Assembly: GCA_028274825.1 (NCBI GenBank)
Contig: JAQCMZ010000062.1
Location: 1 to 14,274 of the forward strand
Direction: 5' to 3'
DNA length: 14,274 bases
Source of the DNA: Haloferacaceae archaeon
Lineage (GTDB): Archaea > Halobacteriota > Halobacteria > Halobacteriales > Haloferacaceae
Shown one piece after another: positions 5,927 to 12,401 of the stretch. Under the pieces are notes generated by a model. It searched no databases. It was not told where the DNA came from and worked only from the letters and a program-made list of their open reading frames with translations. The position numbers and the translations under genes are program-made. Numbering within the stretch: the first letter of the stretch is position 1; each line of letters begins with the position of its first letter.

Positions 5927-6343
5927 CTGATCGAAATTCACTCGCGTGGGACAGCCCTGAAGAAGACGGTACACGACAACATCGTGGAGGCGATGGCCAA
6001 GGTCGGGATCGATATCGCAGACTACACTTCCGCGTATGTCGCTGCCCTCAAGGATTTCAACACCACCGACTACCTGGTCATCATGAGCTGTTCCATCATG
6101 AAGATTGACCCCGCACGGTACGGCGTCGAATCATCGAACTGGGATCTCAAACACCCGGACACAACGGATATGGACGTGGTTTGGGAAGTCCGCGAGGAAA
6201 TCAGACGCCGAGTGGAGACCATGTTGGACGGTGTCGAGGAACTCATCGCAGATTGGCGGGCCAACGAGGACTCCCCAGACGGAATAATCAGCTCGATCCG
6301 AACCGCCTTCTCGTTACAGTCGCCCCGCCGCAGGATTCACTAG
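5927..6343 (+). pseudogene. arsC: Arsenate reductase (LMW phosphatase type), N-terminally truncated
   Basis: About 138 residues match the C-terminal two thirds of thioredoxin-coupled ArsC: IEIHSRGT, then VHDNIVEAMAKVGIDIAD, TDYLVIMSC, SSNWDL and VREEIRRRVETMLD. The N-terminal P-loop (Cys-X5-Arg, usually followed by Ser) that binds arsenate is absent. The frame stays open further upstream only by reading antisense through the TnpB relic. The general-acid Asp, normally in a DP motif after WDL, is also replaced (WDLKHPD). The product therefore cannot be a working reductase. The C-terminal extension after residue 105 (DSPDG to RRRIH) is unusual. Likely a decayed gene left by an IS-linked deletion. 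Confidence 0.78.
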
Positions 6344-6799
6344 TGTGCTGGCCTGTCAAGCCTTTCGTGACGTTCGTCGAGAGCGGACCGGATCGGACCA
6401 CCGATTCACAGCGCGACCAGCAGTGACGTGGCATTTCCAGTCAGGTATCCGAGGCGGGAAATCTCCAGTCGAAATCATCGGGAACTCTCCGGAGAACTCA
6501 ATAGACGTCCACAGGTGGACTCACTACCGAGGAGCACAGATCATACTGATTGGCTAATCATGTCTCGGTCGAGGCAACTTGGCGACGGTGAGTAAATAAA
6601 ATGCCAGCTCAAAACCTGACGACGCGAAATACTGAACGAGGATGGCACCGAACCGGGGACAGATTGAGCATGATACGCATCAGTACCCAATATTCTCAGC
6701 GACGTAAATTACCGAATGCGTGTGAAATTACATTACAGCGCAGATTCCGCCCGCCCGCTGGCAGCGGAGTCTTTCATCTGTCGCTCCCAATGATTGTGT
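6344..6799. other. Intergenic region, no gene seen
   Basis: Frames here are short and Arg/Thr rich. Small palindromes occur: CTCCGGAG near 6488, and GTCCAC-AG-GTGGAC near 6507-6520. No clear TATA box was placed at the expected distance from the 6800 start. I recognise no riboswitch. Confidence 0.35.
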
Positions 6800-7729
6800 A
6801 TGCGTGTTGTCTCCCTGCTTCCGTCTTGTACGGAAGTGCTGTTCGTGCTGGGCGTTGACCCAGTCGGCGTCTCACACAGCTGTGATCATCCGCCGGCCGT
6901 CAGTGAGATTCCAGCGGTCACCTCGACGGGAGTCGAGTATGAGAACCGCTCAGCCGGTGAGATTGACGCCCAGATGCAGTCTGTCAGCGGTGCAGTCTAT
7001 GATCTCGACGTTGATCGACTCGCTGCACTAGAGCCGGATCTTGTCATCACCCAGGCAACGTGTGACATCTGTGCAGTCGACAGCAGTCAAGTCCAGGAGG
7101 CAGTGACACATCTCGACTCAGAGCCGGCGGTGTTGACGCTTGATCCGCACTCGTTCACAGACGTGCTTGATGATATCACTCGGATTGGAGATGCAATCGA
7201 CGAATCCGCTGCCGCAGAGACGCTCAGGATGCAACTGACGACGATAGTCGAGCGAGTCAACACCCGTGCAAAGGCAGCTCTCGAGTCACGCAGACGGCCC
7301 CGAACAGCTGTACTCGACTGGACTGACCCGCCACTCCGGGCGGGCCACTGGGTCACCGAAATGATCGAGCGAGCCGGTGGTGACGCTTCTTTCCAGCCGG
7401 AACACGCATCAGAGCCCATCAGATGGAGCAGTATCACACGATACGATCCCAAGGTACTCCTCGTCGCCCCCTGCGGGTTCGACGGTGACCGAGCAGCAGC
7501 CGCCGTCGATGACCTTCGTGAATACGACGGATGGCAAGACCTGACAGCGGTAGCAAACGGAGCCGTCTACGCAGCCGATGGCAACGCCCTGTTCACCCGG
7601 CCCAGTCACCGGCTCGTTGAATCGCTACAATTGCTCCAGTGGTGTATACACTCTGAGCATGTCGAGATTGCCGACGAGATCCGCTCGTGCGTGAGAGATG
7701 TCGGTGTCAATTCGAAACCATCCGTATGA
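6800..7729 (+). CDS. BtuF-like cobalamin-binding protein (class III solute-binding fold)
   Basis: A 309-residue protein of the helical-backbone binding family used for B12 and siderophores. The start MRVVSLLPSCTEVLFVLG, then GVSHSCDHPP and ITQATCDICAVD, are characteristic of the B12-type subgroup. Later VLDWTDPPLRAGHWVTEMIERAGG, YDPKVLLVAPCGFD and a closing NALFTRPSHRLVESL complete the two-lobed fold. The frame opens at a TTG (6794), but the ATG at 6800 gives the canonical start. There is no signal peptide or lipobox, so unlike classical BtuF it is probably cytoplasmic; many archaeal and bacterial members share this. No permease or ATPase gene lies beside it. It sits 1.2 kb downstream of the cobalt-type nitrile hydratase operon, which is suggestive but not proof of shared cobalt metabolism. 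Confidence 0.85.
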   Translation: MRVVSLLPSCTEVLFVLGVDPVGVSHSCDHPPAVSEIPAVTSTGVEYENRSAGEIDAQMQSVSGAVYDLDVDRLAALEPDLVITQATCDICAVDSSQVQEAVTHLDSEPAVLTLDPHSFTDVLDDITRIGDAIDESAAAETLRMQLTTIVERVNTRAKAALESRRRPRTAVLDWTDPPLRAGHWVTEMIERAGGDASFQPEHASEPIRWSSITRYDPKVLLVAPCGFDGDRAAAAVDDLREYDGWQDLTAVANGAVYAADGNALFTRPSHRLVESLQLLQWCIHSEHVEIADEIRSCVRDVGVNSKPSV

Positions 7730-8010
7730 GACGGTGACCACGCCGGGCCAATTCCTCACGGGGACGGTCGACGAGAGCGATTCGCCTATCGGGGACCGTG
7801 CTGCCACGGCGACGCCTCAGGGCAACCGTGACCCCGAGGTAGTTCAGGTATGATTGTGTCGGATCCGCCTCACCGAGCGAGATCTGGGGGCCGTGTAATT
7901 CCGAGTGGGTCAACGACCGGCTTCCCACAAGTCGCCCACCCAGTACCCTCGTCGCAGTGGGACGAATTCAGTATGAGTCGTCGGGCAGGATTCCGGCTCT
8001 CGATGCTGTG
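7730..8010. other. Intergenic region, no confident gene
   Basis: The minus strand has frames (7707-7928) with a plausible stretch (QISLGEADPTQSYLNYLGVTVAL), but it turns Arg-rich and overlaps the end of the BtuF-like gene, so I do not call it. Nothing else is recognised. Confidence 0.3.
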
Positions 8011-8242
8011 ATGAGTCTCTTGGTGACTCAGACCGCGCTCATTGAATTAGGTGTTGTGTGGGTGCTGATAGGTGGGGGTCTCTGTCGCGCTCGCAGGTCT
8101 CGGCGGTGGGATATTCTCGGGGTTGTTCAACCCCAAGGCGATCCCTGAGAAAAAACTGGACACACTCACCAGTCGAATTATTTTGTTGATGCTCGGTATC
8201 GGGGAGGTGACTTCGCTGGGGATATTCCTCATCCTCTCGTGA
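8011..8242 (+). pseudogene. Frameshifted two-helix proteolipid, ATP synthase subunit c-like
   Basis: From the ATG at 8011 the first frame reads MSLLVTQTALIELGVVWVLIGG, then turns into Arg-rich noise. The +1 frame continues SVALAGLGGGIFSGLF, a polar loop (NPKAIPEKKLDTLTSR), and IILLMLGIGEVTSLGIFLILS to a TGA at 8240. Joining the frames at a run of five G (8074-8078) gives a protein of about 76 residues with two hydrophobic helices, a Gly-rich first helix and an acidic residue inside the second, as in F-type ATPase c subunits. The similarity is by eye and modest; another small membrane protein is possible. The frame break may be a real mutation, a sequencing error in the G run, or less likely programmed shifting. 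A short product from GTG 8072 is also possible. Confidence 0.4.
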
Positions 8243-8276
8243 GCGGGCGGATCAATCGACGATGCCGCAGGATGCA

Positions 8277-8283
8277 AGTATAT
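8277..8283 (+). promoter_or_regulatory. Probable TATA box of the dsbA-like operon
   Basis: AGTATAT is centred about 35 nt before the short ORF at 8315 and about 73 nt before the lipoprotein ATG, which would give a short leader. No better box is seen closer to 8353. Confidence 0.35.
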
Positions 8284-8314
8284 CCGGCTAGCCTGTGCAG
8301 TGACTGACTACACG

Positions 8315-8356
8315 ATGACAACGGACATCAGAGCGCGGACGTGTAATCGTATATGA
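8315..8356 (+). CDS. 13-codon upstream ORF overlapping the lipoprotein start
   Basis: ATG at 8315 opens MTTDIRARTCNRI, whose TGA overlaps the ATG of the DsbA-like gene in an ATGA junction. Sitting just downstream of the likely TATA box, it could load ribosomes for the lipoprotein by translational coupling. It is too short for composition to help, so this may be chance. Confidence 0.3.
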   Translation: MTTDIRARTCNRI

Positions 8357-9039
8357 ACCGACGGACGTTCCTCACGAGTGCGAGTGTGGCGACAACCTCT
8401 CTCGCTGGATGTCTCGGCGGGACTGCTGAGACTGATTCTTCCAGCGGCATAGAGTCAAGCAGTGGTCAATCACTCGAGTCACACCCCGCAGCGACGAATC
8501 TCGCTGCCCAGCCACGGTTGGGAAATCTCGATACCTCTCAGCACACGATCATCGCGTTCAAAGATCCGTCCTGTTCGCGGTGTCGAGCATTCAATCGATC
8601 AACTGTCCCAGAGATCACCAGCCAACTCGTCGCACCTCGCAAAGCCGCATATGTACTCCGCAATTACCCAGTCGTGTATCCCTGGGGAGACCCCGCGACA
8701 CAAGCGTTAGAGGCGACACACGACCGGTCAAAAACGGCTCACTGGAAGTTGCAGGATTACTATTACGATATGCAGGACGACTTCACTCCCGAGAACATTC
8801 TCACGAGAACACGAACGTTTCTACGATCAAACACCGAACTTACTCCGAGTGGAATCATCAGTGATATTGAGTCAGAGGCATATGATGATGCTGTCACAGC
8901 GGACGTGACTGCCGCTGAGGGGGCAGGCCTGAACGGGACGACACCGTCAATTCTCCTCTTTCGCGACGGACAGCACGTGACAACGGCGACAGGGAGTGTC
9001 AGTTACGACGTGATTGCAACGGCACTTGGAGAAGAGTAG
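8353..9039 (+). CDS. DsbA-like thioredoxin-fold lipoprotein
   Basis: A 228-residue extracytoplasmic thiol-disulfide protein. The N-terminus MNRRTFLTS has twin Arg for Tat export, a hydrophobic stretch and the lipobox SLAGC with Cys20 as lipid anchor, followed by a Ser-rich linker to about residue 55. The DsbA-type domain starts near residue 58: IIAFKDPSCSRCRAF carries the CxxC redox pair (C74, C77). A helical insert (residues 115-165) includes WKLQDYYYDMQDDF, and GTTPSILLF supplies the cis-Pro loop at P198. Such proteins oxidise or isomerise substrate disulfides outside the membrane. It is followed after one base by a membrane protein with its own CxxC, a likely redox partner. Confidence 0.88.
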   Translation: MNRRTFLTSASVATTSLAGCLGGTAETDSSSGIESSSGQSLESHPAATNLAAQPRLGNLDTSQHTIIAFKDPSCSRCRAFNRSTVPEITSQLVAPRKAAYVLRNYPVVYPWGDPATQALEATHDRSKTAHWKLQDYYYDMQDDFTPENILTRTRTFLRSNTELTPSGIISDIESEAYDDAVTADVTAAEGAGLNGTTPSILLFRDGQHVTTATGSVSYDVIATALGEE

Positions 9040-9040
9040 T

Positions 9041-9646
9041 GTGAACCGAGTTCGGTCACTTCAGACACGCCTGCCGACGAGTCGCGAGGACTGGCGTCTC
9101 ATGGGACGGACAGTCCGACTTGTGCTCACGATTCCATCCTACGCGATTGGTGCCAGTATCGCAGCAGTCGCCGCACTCACCCTGTTCGTCACGTCGCTCA
9201 ATGTACAACTAGCTACCGACCTCATCATCGGAGGGGCGCTTCCGCTGGCTGACCGAGTGACGATCCTTATTGAATTGTATCCATTCGTTGGAACATCTTT
9301 TGGACTGTTGAGCGGAATACTGTTGAGTGGAGTTTCGGCACTCACAGGCATCAACGTCGCGATGGCTGGATACCACCTTCGCCAACACGACCTCACGGTT
9401 GCCGGTGGCAGTGCGAGTGTGTTGGGTGTCGTGTTCGGAACGCTCGGCGCTGGGTGTGCCGCATGTGGATCTGCAGTCTTCCTTGGCATCCTCGGAGTGT
9501 TCGGCGTTTCAACCTCGGTGTTGTTGCTGCCACTCGACGGATTAGAGTTTGCGCTACTCGCTCTCGTCGTTATCACACTATCGATCCACTGGCTTGCGGA
9601 TGGAATGCGTGGCGGAATGGTCAACGGCTGTCCAGTCGATTTGTAA
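9041..9646 (+). CDS. Polytopic membrane protein with intramembrane CxxC
   Basis: A 201-residue hydrophobic protein from a GTG one base after the DsbA-like stop. About four or five membrane segments are visible, near residues 27-50, 75-110 (long, possibly two), 124-155 and 158-184. The third hydrophobic block contains GAGCAACGSAVF, a CxxC (C139, C142) within the membrane; a further Cys lies near the C-terminus (NGCPVDL). The tight coupling with a DsbA-like lipoprotein suggests it passes electrons to or from that protein, as DsbB, VKOR or CcdA do, but it lacks recognisable signatures of those families. An ATG at codon 21 is an alternative start. The role is inference; a membrane protein is certain. 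Confidence 0.75.
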   Translation: MNRVRSLQTRLPTSREDWRLMGRTVRLVLTIPSYAIGASIAAVAALTLFVTSLNVQLATDLIIGGALPLADRVTILIELYPFVGTSFGLLSGILLSGVSALTGINVAMAGYHLRQHDLTVAGGSASVLGVVFGTLGAGCAACGSAVFLGILGVFGVSTSVLLLPLDGLEFALLALVVITLSIHWLADGMRGGMVNGCPVDL

Positions 9647-9978
9647 CCGATCTGTGGAGTCTGCGTTAGATTAGTAGTTCGCAGGCGCTCAGCCCCCATC
9701 CTCACGGAACGAACCGCGAAAGCGGTGAGTGAGTAGGGTAGTGTAGTTCACAACCACACAGCATCACGGGCGAGTGTCAGGCCGTTGATCTCCACTGTGA
9801 GGAGTCGGCTTGAAGTTCCACCCGGACACATCTCGTGTCCGTGACCTGTGTGTAATCAGGTACTCGTCGTCCCCAGGTTCCAAGGAGTTGGTATCGTCGA
9901 GACTTGCAAATCACGATACTCGGGCTGACGGTCTCACCGAGCCGGAGTAGAGTGACTTCCTGCAAAAACAGTCTTCGG
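9647..9978. other. Intergenic region, no confident gene
   Basis: A minus-strand frame (9777-10055) is open, but its composition is basic and it overlaps a better-looking frame at its start. A hairpin with a GAAA loop, ACCGC-GAAA-GCGGT at 9713-9726, sits about 70 nt after the membrane protein gene; nearby GTGAGTGAGTAGGG recalls sequence common next to haloarchaeal IS elements. Confidence 0.35.
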
Positions 9979-10086
9979 CTATTCGCTTTCTGCTTCTGCT
10001 TTCCGTCTACTGGGAGGCACCGGCCTCGGGCTGGGGTACTCCACTTCAGGTACATCTATATCGACATCTTCATCATAGGCTGAACA
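9979..10086 (-). pseudogene. Likely 3' part of a split membrane-protein gene
   Basis: Thirty-five codons without a start: CSAYDEDVDIDVPEVEYP, then a Pro/Arg segment and KAEAESE before a TAG. The acidic then Pro/Lys-rich composition is typical of a haloarchaeal C-terminal tail. It begins where the IS-type hairpin at 10087-10124 ends, and it joins in frame with the 10547-10774 fragment if the sequence between is removed. Inference from frame and composition, with no family match. Confidence 0.35.
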
Positions 10087-10140
10087 GGCGCACTCCCACG
10101 CCGTTCACGGCGTGGATACGCGCCGTCACAGCGCCAATTG
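10087..10140 (-). mobile_element. IS200/IS605-type end hairpin (relic F)
   Basis: A perfect 8-bp stem, CCACGCCG-TTCA-CGGCGTGG at 10096-10115, is flanked by a second pairing, GGCGC/GCGCC at 10087-10091 and 10120-10124, giving an imperfect hairpin with an internal loop like IS200/605 ends. Read on the minus strand, CAATT, ATCCACGCCGTGAACGGCG resembles relic D with the same TGAA loop, but the GGAGGATGTCAA terminus is degenerate. Confidence 0.4.
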
Positions 10141-10150
10141 CGGACTGGTT

Positions 10151-10498
10151 TTACTCCACACTGTCGTCTCTCTGTGTGTCGGCGCACTGGGGACGATCCC
10201 AGTGTAGCCGAGCGGCCAACAGCGGTTCGAGTGTCCGCCCACACTGGAAACAGGGCAGGGTGTGGCCCGATGTGGGAATCACACACCAACCACCGGGGGC
10301 GAACAGTTGCAGAGGAAGCCACTCCGAGTCTGTCGCAGTCTGCCGGACTCCCTGTGGCCAACACAACACGGGGAATCCGAGTCCGACAGACGAGAGGAGT
10401 CCCAGGGTGGCCACTCCCAAGAGACTGCCCGTCGCCCGGTTCCACACCGATTCCAACGGTGTGCTCGCGTGACAGTCTGGACACCTGACACTCCCAAT
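10151..10498 (-). pseudogene. Zinc-ribbon membrane protein fragment
   Basis: An open frame of 115 codons with no ATG, GTG or TTG at its 5' end. It starts near CPDCHASTPLESVW (first CxxC), has one hydrophobic segment, ATGSLLGVATLGLLSSVGLG, and later HTLPCFQCGRTLEPLLAARL (second CxxC), then CADTQRDDSVE. A zinc ribbon formed by the two CxxC pairs around a membrane segment is plausible. The 5' end runs into relic D at 10490, so the native start was probably lost. A minus-strand frame at 10056-10721 covering this region is a shadow. The family is not recognised. Confidence 0.45.
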
Positions 10499-10547
10499 TC
10501 AGCGGTGGCGTGGGATTCGGCCGCGTGAACGCGGAGGAGGATGTCAA
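10490..10547 (+). mobile_element. IS200/IS605-type right end (relic D)
   Basis: CTCCCAATTCAGCGGTGGCG and GTGGGAT match relic C, then the hairpin CCGCG-TGAA-CGCGG at 10521-10534 and the terminus AGGAGGATGTCAA. No tnpB lies to the left, where a truncated zinc-ribbon ORF starts instead. The terminal TTGACATCC, read on the minus strand, supplies the stop of the membrane-protein fragment at 10547-10774. Confidence 0.65.
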
Positions 10548-10774
10548 ACGGTGTAATCGATTCGTGAGACGTCTTCGAACAAGGAAAACAGCGCCAACCC
10601 GAATTCGATCGAGGGCAAGATTGAGGCGTACTGGTCCGCGTATCCGAACGTTCCGAAGATGTACAACCCGAGAAAGACCACGTTCAATCCGTATGTGACG
10701 TATGATGTGATGACGCCCCACCGTGTTTCAGGGTCTTTCAGCAGTTCCCCGAATTTCTCTGTCGGTCGTTGAAT
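10544..10774 (-). pseudogene. Small membrane protein, 5' part, interrupted by relic D
   Basis: About 76 residues with clear coding character: QRPTEKFGELLKDPETRW, a membrane segment (GVITSYVTYGLNVVFLGLYI), YADQYAS, a second segment (ILPSIEFGLALFSLF) and EDVSRIDYTV. The TGA comes from the IS terminus, so the original C-terminus is missing; the acidic piece at 9979-10086 is a candidate for it. No ATG or GTG lies in frame. TACTAAATA at about 10799-10807 is a good TATA box, and the codon at the leaderless distance is ATT (10774-10772), followed by a typical protein beginning. It may be a rare ATT start or a mutated ATG. No family is recognised. Confidence 0.5.
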
Positions 10775-10801
10775 AAGTGTCTCGTCTGTCCTACATATTT
10801 A

Positions 10802-11182
10802 GTATTTCCTGTATTCTGAGAGGTTTTCACTCGGCTGCGGGTCTCTGAAAATCCACCCGCCCTACCCCGGATACACTCGATGAATCCACTCAACCCCCGG
10901 GTAGTCACCCTGTATCGCCCGTGCGGATGGAGAGCCCGTCTCGGAATCGAGTCGCTCTGGCCGTTCGCGCAACGAGTGTCTGTTCATACGACGGTCTCCC
11001 CGCTCATCTCAGGGCCCATTCCCGGCATTTACCCGCCTCGCTCTCTTATGAATAGTTGGAAACGTGATCAGCATTTATAACCGAACCTGCAGAAACCCTA
11101 CCTTGCATACCAGTTCGTGCGTGCCGGCAGGAACACCGAATGTCGGGTTGCCAACAACTGGTGTTGAAATCACAGATTAACT
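10802..11182. other. Intergenic region, possible tiny ORFs only
   Basis: On the minus strand a TATA-like GGTTATAAATGC (about 11070-11083) precedes a 14-codon ORF (MPGMGPEMSGETVV) whose stop overlaps the ATG of a 41-codon ORF (starting MNRHSLRERPERLD) ending near 10858. Both are too short to call. The plus-strand frame at 10880-11080 is a shadow. Confidence 0.3.
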
Positions 11183-11614
11183 ATGGACACAAAAGACTCT
11201 CTCCAGTCACCGACGGAGTCTCACGACGGGCATCACGCGATTCAGTGTCGCGCGTGTGAATCTGCTCTTGAGTCACCAGGAAGAGAAAGCGTTTCGTTCC
11301 TGCTTCTGGACCAGCTAACGATCCCGCTCGTCGGGTGTGATGAGCATCTTCAACAGTTCACTTCTCTGTGTGACCTCACTACCGAACAGGACGCGGACCT
11401 GCTCACTCATCGGCCGGCCGGCGGAGTGCACTGTCCAGGCTGCCGCCACGCAGCCCACTCGATACAACAACCAATCATTCCCGTCGAAAACGGTGGACTG
11501 GTCGTCCTCGCGTGTTCGACCCACCAGTCAGCCATTCTCGACCGGTTCCACACGGGCCTCCAGATCCGACACCAACTAAACTCCTCGCTCGACACGTTCT
11601 CCACCCGCCCGTGA
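11183..11614 (+). CDS. Double zinc-knuckle hypothetical protein
   Basis: A 143-residue protein with two matching metal-site patterns. Module 1 is C22-x2-C25 with C52-x2-H55; module 2 is C84-x2-C87 with C111-x2-H114. The spacing between half-sites is 26 and 23 residues, so the protein looks like an internal duplication of a CxxC...CxxH zinc ribbon. Between the half-sites are beta-type stretches (VSFLLLDQLTIPLVG, QQPIIPVENGGLVVLA). Extra His residues lie near the N-terminus and at residue 88. Such proteins recur in haloarchaeal accessory regions without known function; DNA, RNA or protein binding are all possible. No TATA box is clear upstream, and no partner gene is adjacent. Confidence 0.72.
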   Translation: MDTKDSLQSPTESHDGHHAIQCRACESALESPGRESVSFLLLDQLTIPLVGCDEHLQQFTSLCDLTTEQDADLLTHRPAGGVHCPGCRHAAHSIQQPIIPVENGGLVVLACSTHQSAILDRFHTGLQIRHQLNSSLDTFSTRP

Positions 11615-12003
11615 CGGAGTGTGTTTCTCACTCACAGCGGTACCAGCGCAGACGCCCACGGTTTCGTGGGAACAAGCGCAGACGCCCTGTTTTCTGAGAA
11701 AAGTCGATACTCATGTGCGCCCGCTGTTCGTTGAGACCTGTCGTCACCCGCAGTGTCAAAAAGAGTCGCAAAACGGATTGTTCCACGTAGTCACTGAAAC
11801 ACCGGGGTTTCAGCGTGTGCATGGCGATTCTTCACCCAACAGTCACAGGTTTTTTTCCAGTTCTCAGTACACAGCACCGATCAGTCATGCCATTCGTGAG
11901 TTCGGCTGTGTCTGTCACGTCATCTTGTCTGTCGGTCCCAATTTCGATTCACGTGCGGATTTCGGTGAGTCGTGCTCTCTAGTATCGTCGGAACGTGCCG
12001 ATA
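11615..12003. other. Intergenic region with repeat arm 2 and a hairpin
   Basis: No convincing gene; the plus-strand frame at 11619-12062 is a shadow rich in Ser, Cys and Arg. It contains repeat copy 2 at 11631-11702 and a perfect 7-bp hairpin, CTGAAAC-ACCGGG-GTTTCAG at 11794-11813. A seven-T run (about 11851-11857) could serve as a plus-strand terminator. Confidence 0.35.
11631..11702 (-). repeat. 70-bp repeat, copy 2 (inverted partner of 3660-3730)
   Basis: Reverse complement of copy 1 with 63 of 70 positions identical, including 31 identical bases at its inner (left) end. On the minus strand GGGCGTCTGCGCT occurs twice, exactly 30 bp apart, around the hairpin CCCACG-AAAC-CGTGGG. It lies 17 nt after the zinc-knuckle gene. 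Confidence 0.75.
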
Positions 12004-12366
12004 CTACTTGCTCTGCGCGTCAATCAGACCCGCAACGTCACTGGCGCGACTGTCGTCGGTGACGTACTTCGACAAGACCCACTCGAGTCGGGTGAGGACC
12101 GCTTTCCTGCCTTCCTCGGTGAGTTCGTACTGGTTGGTTCGCTTGTCGAGTTCACTTTTCTCGACGAGTCCCATCCCGACGAGATCGTCGAGATTCGGGT
12201 ACAGTCGGCCGTGATTGACCTCCGACCCGTAGTAAGACTCCAGTTCGCGTTTGATCGCGAGCCCGTACATCGGTTCTTCGGCGAGTATCGCGAGAATGTT
12301 CTGCTGGAACGCCGTCAAGTTCCGTCCGACTCCCGTATTCTTACTGACTGCTTGTGCTTCTGACAT
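12004..12366 (-). CDS. PadR-family transcriptional regulator
   Basis: A 120-residue regulator. The PadR winged helix runs from about residue 17: LTAFQQNILAILAEEPMYGLAIKREL, with the hallmark MYGL, then YGSEVNHGRLYPNLDDLVGMGLVEK, the recognition helix and wing entry, and TNQYELTEEGRKAV in the wing. The last helix (LEWVLSKYV) would dimerise. PadR proteins repress small operons, often for efflux or stress, when no ligand is bound. The start ATG at 12366 is supported by TTTAGATAAC about 31 nt upstream, so the message is probably leaderless. No adjacent target gene is evident; it may act on itself or elsewhere. Confidence 0.9.
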   Translation of the reverse strand: MSEAQAVSKNTGVGRNLTAFQQNILAILAEEPMYGLAIKRELESYYGSEVNHGRLYPNLDDLVGMGLVEKSELDKRTNQYELTEEGRKAVLTRLEWVLSKYVTDDSRASDVAGLIDAQSK

Positions 12367-12390
12367 ACATATTATCGGAGTTGTTACTGT

Positions 12391-12401
12391 TATCTAAAGG
12401 T
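12391..12401 (-). promoter_or_regulatory. TATA box of the PadR-family gene
   Basis: TTTAGATAAC on the minus strand is centred about 30 nt before the ATG at 12366, close to the haloarchaeal TTTAWA consensus and the spacing for a leaderless transcript. Confidence 0.5.

Noticed and set aside
6344..6799. Possible cobalamin riboswitch before the BtuF-like gene
   Set aside because: No B12-box-like element or consistent stem layout was found, only short unrelated palindromes.
7625..7928. Two overlapping minus-strand ORFs after the BtuF-like gene
   Set aside because: Both overlap the end of the BtuF-like gene and become Arg-rich; no recognisable domain.
9139..9705. Minus-strand ORF of 188 codons
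   Set aside because: It is antisense to the CxxC membrane protein and rich in Pro, Thr, Ser and Ala, as expected for a shadow of a hydrophobic gene.
10056..10721. Minus-strand ORF of 221 codons
   Set aside because: It is very Arg-rich and lies out of frame with two fragments that have better protein character (CxxC pairs, membrane segments).
11631..11702. Short CRISPR array suggested by two 13-bp repeats at 30-bp period
   Set aside because: There are only two units, the repeat is too short, and the same pair occurs as a unit at 3660-3730, so it is an internal feature of a dispersed repeat.
11619..12062. Plus-strand ORF of 147 codons
   Set aside because: It overlaps the 70-bp repeat and the end of the PadR gene, with no coherent domain.
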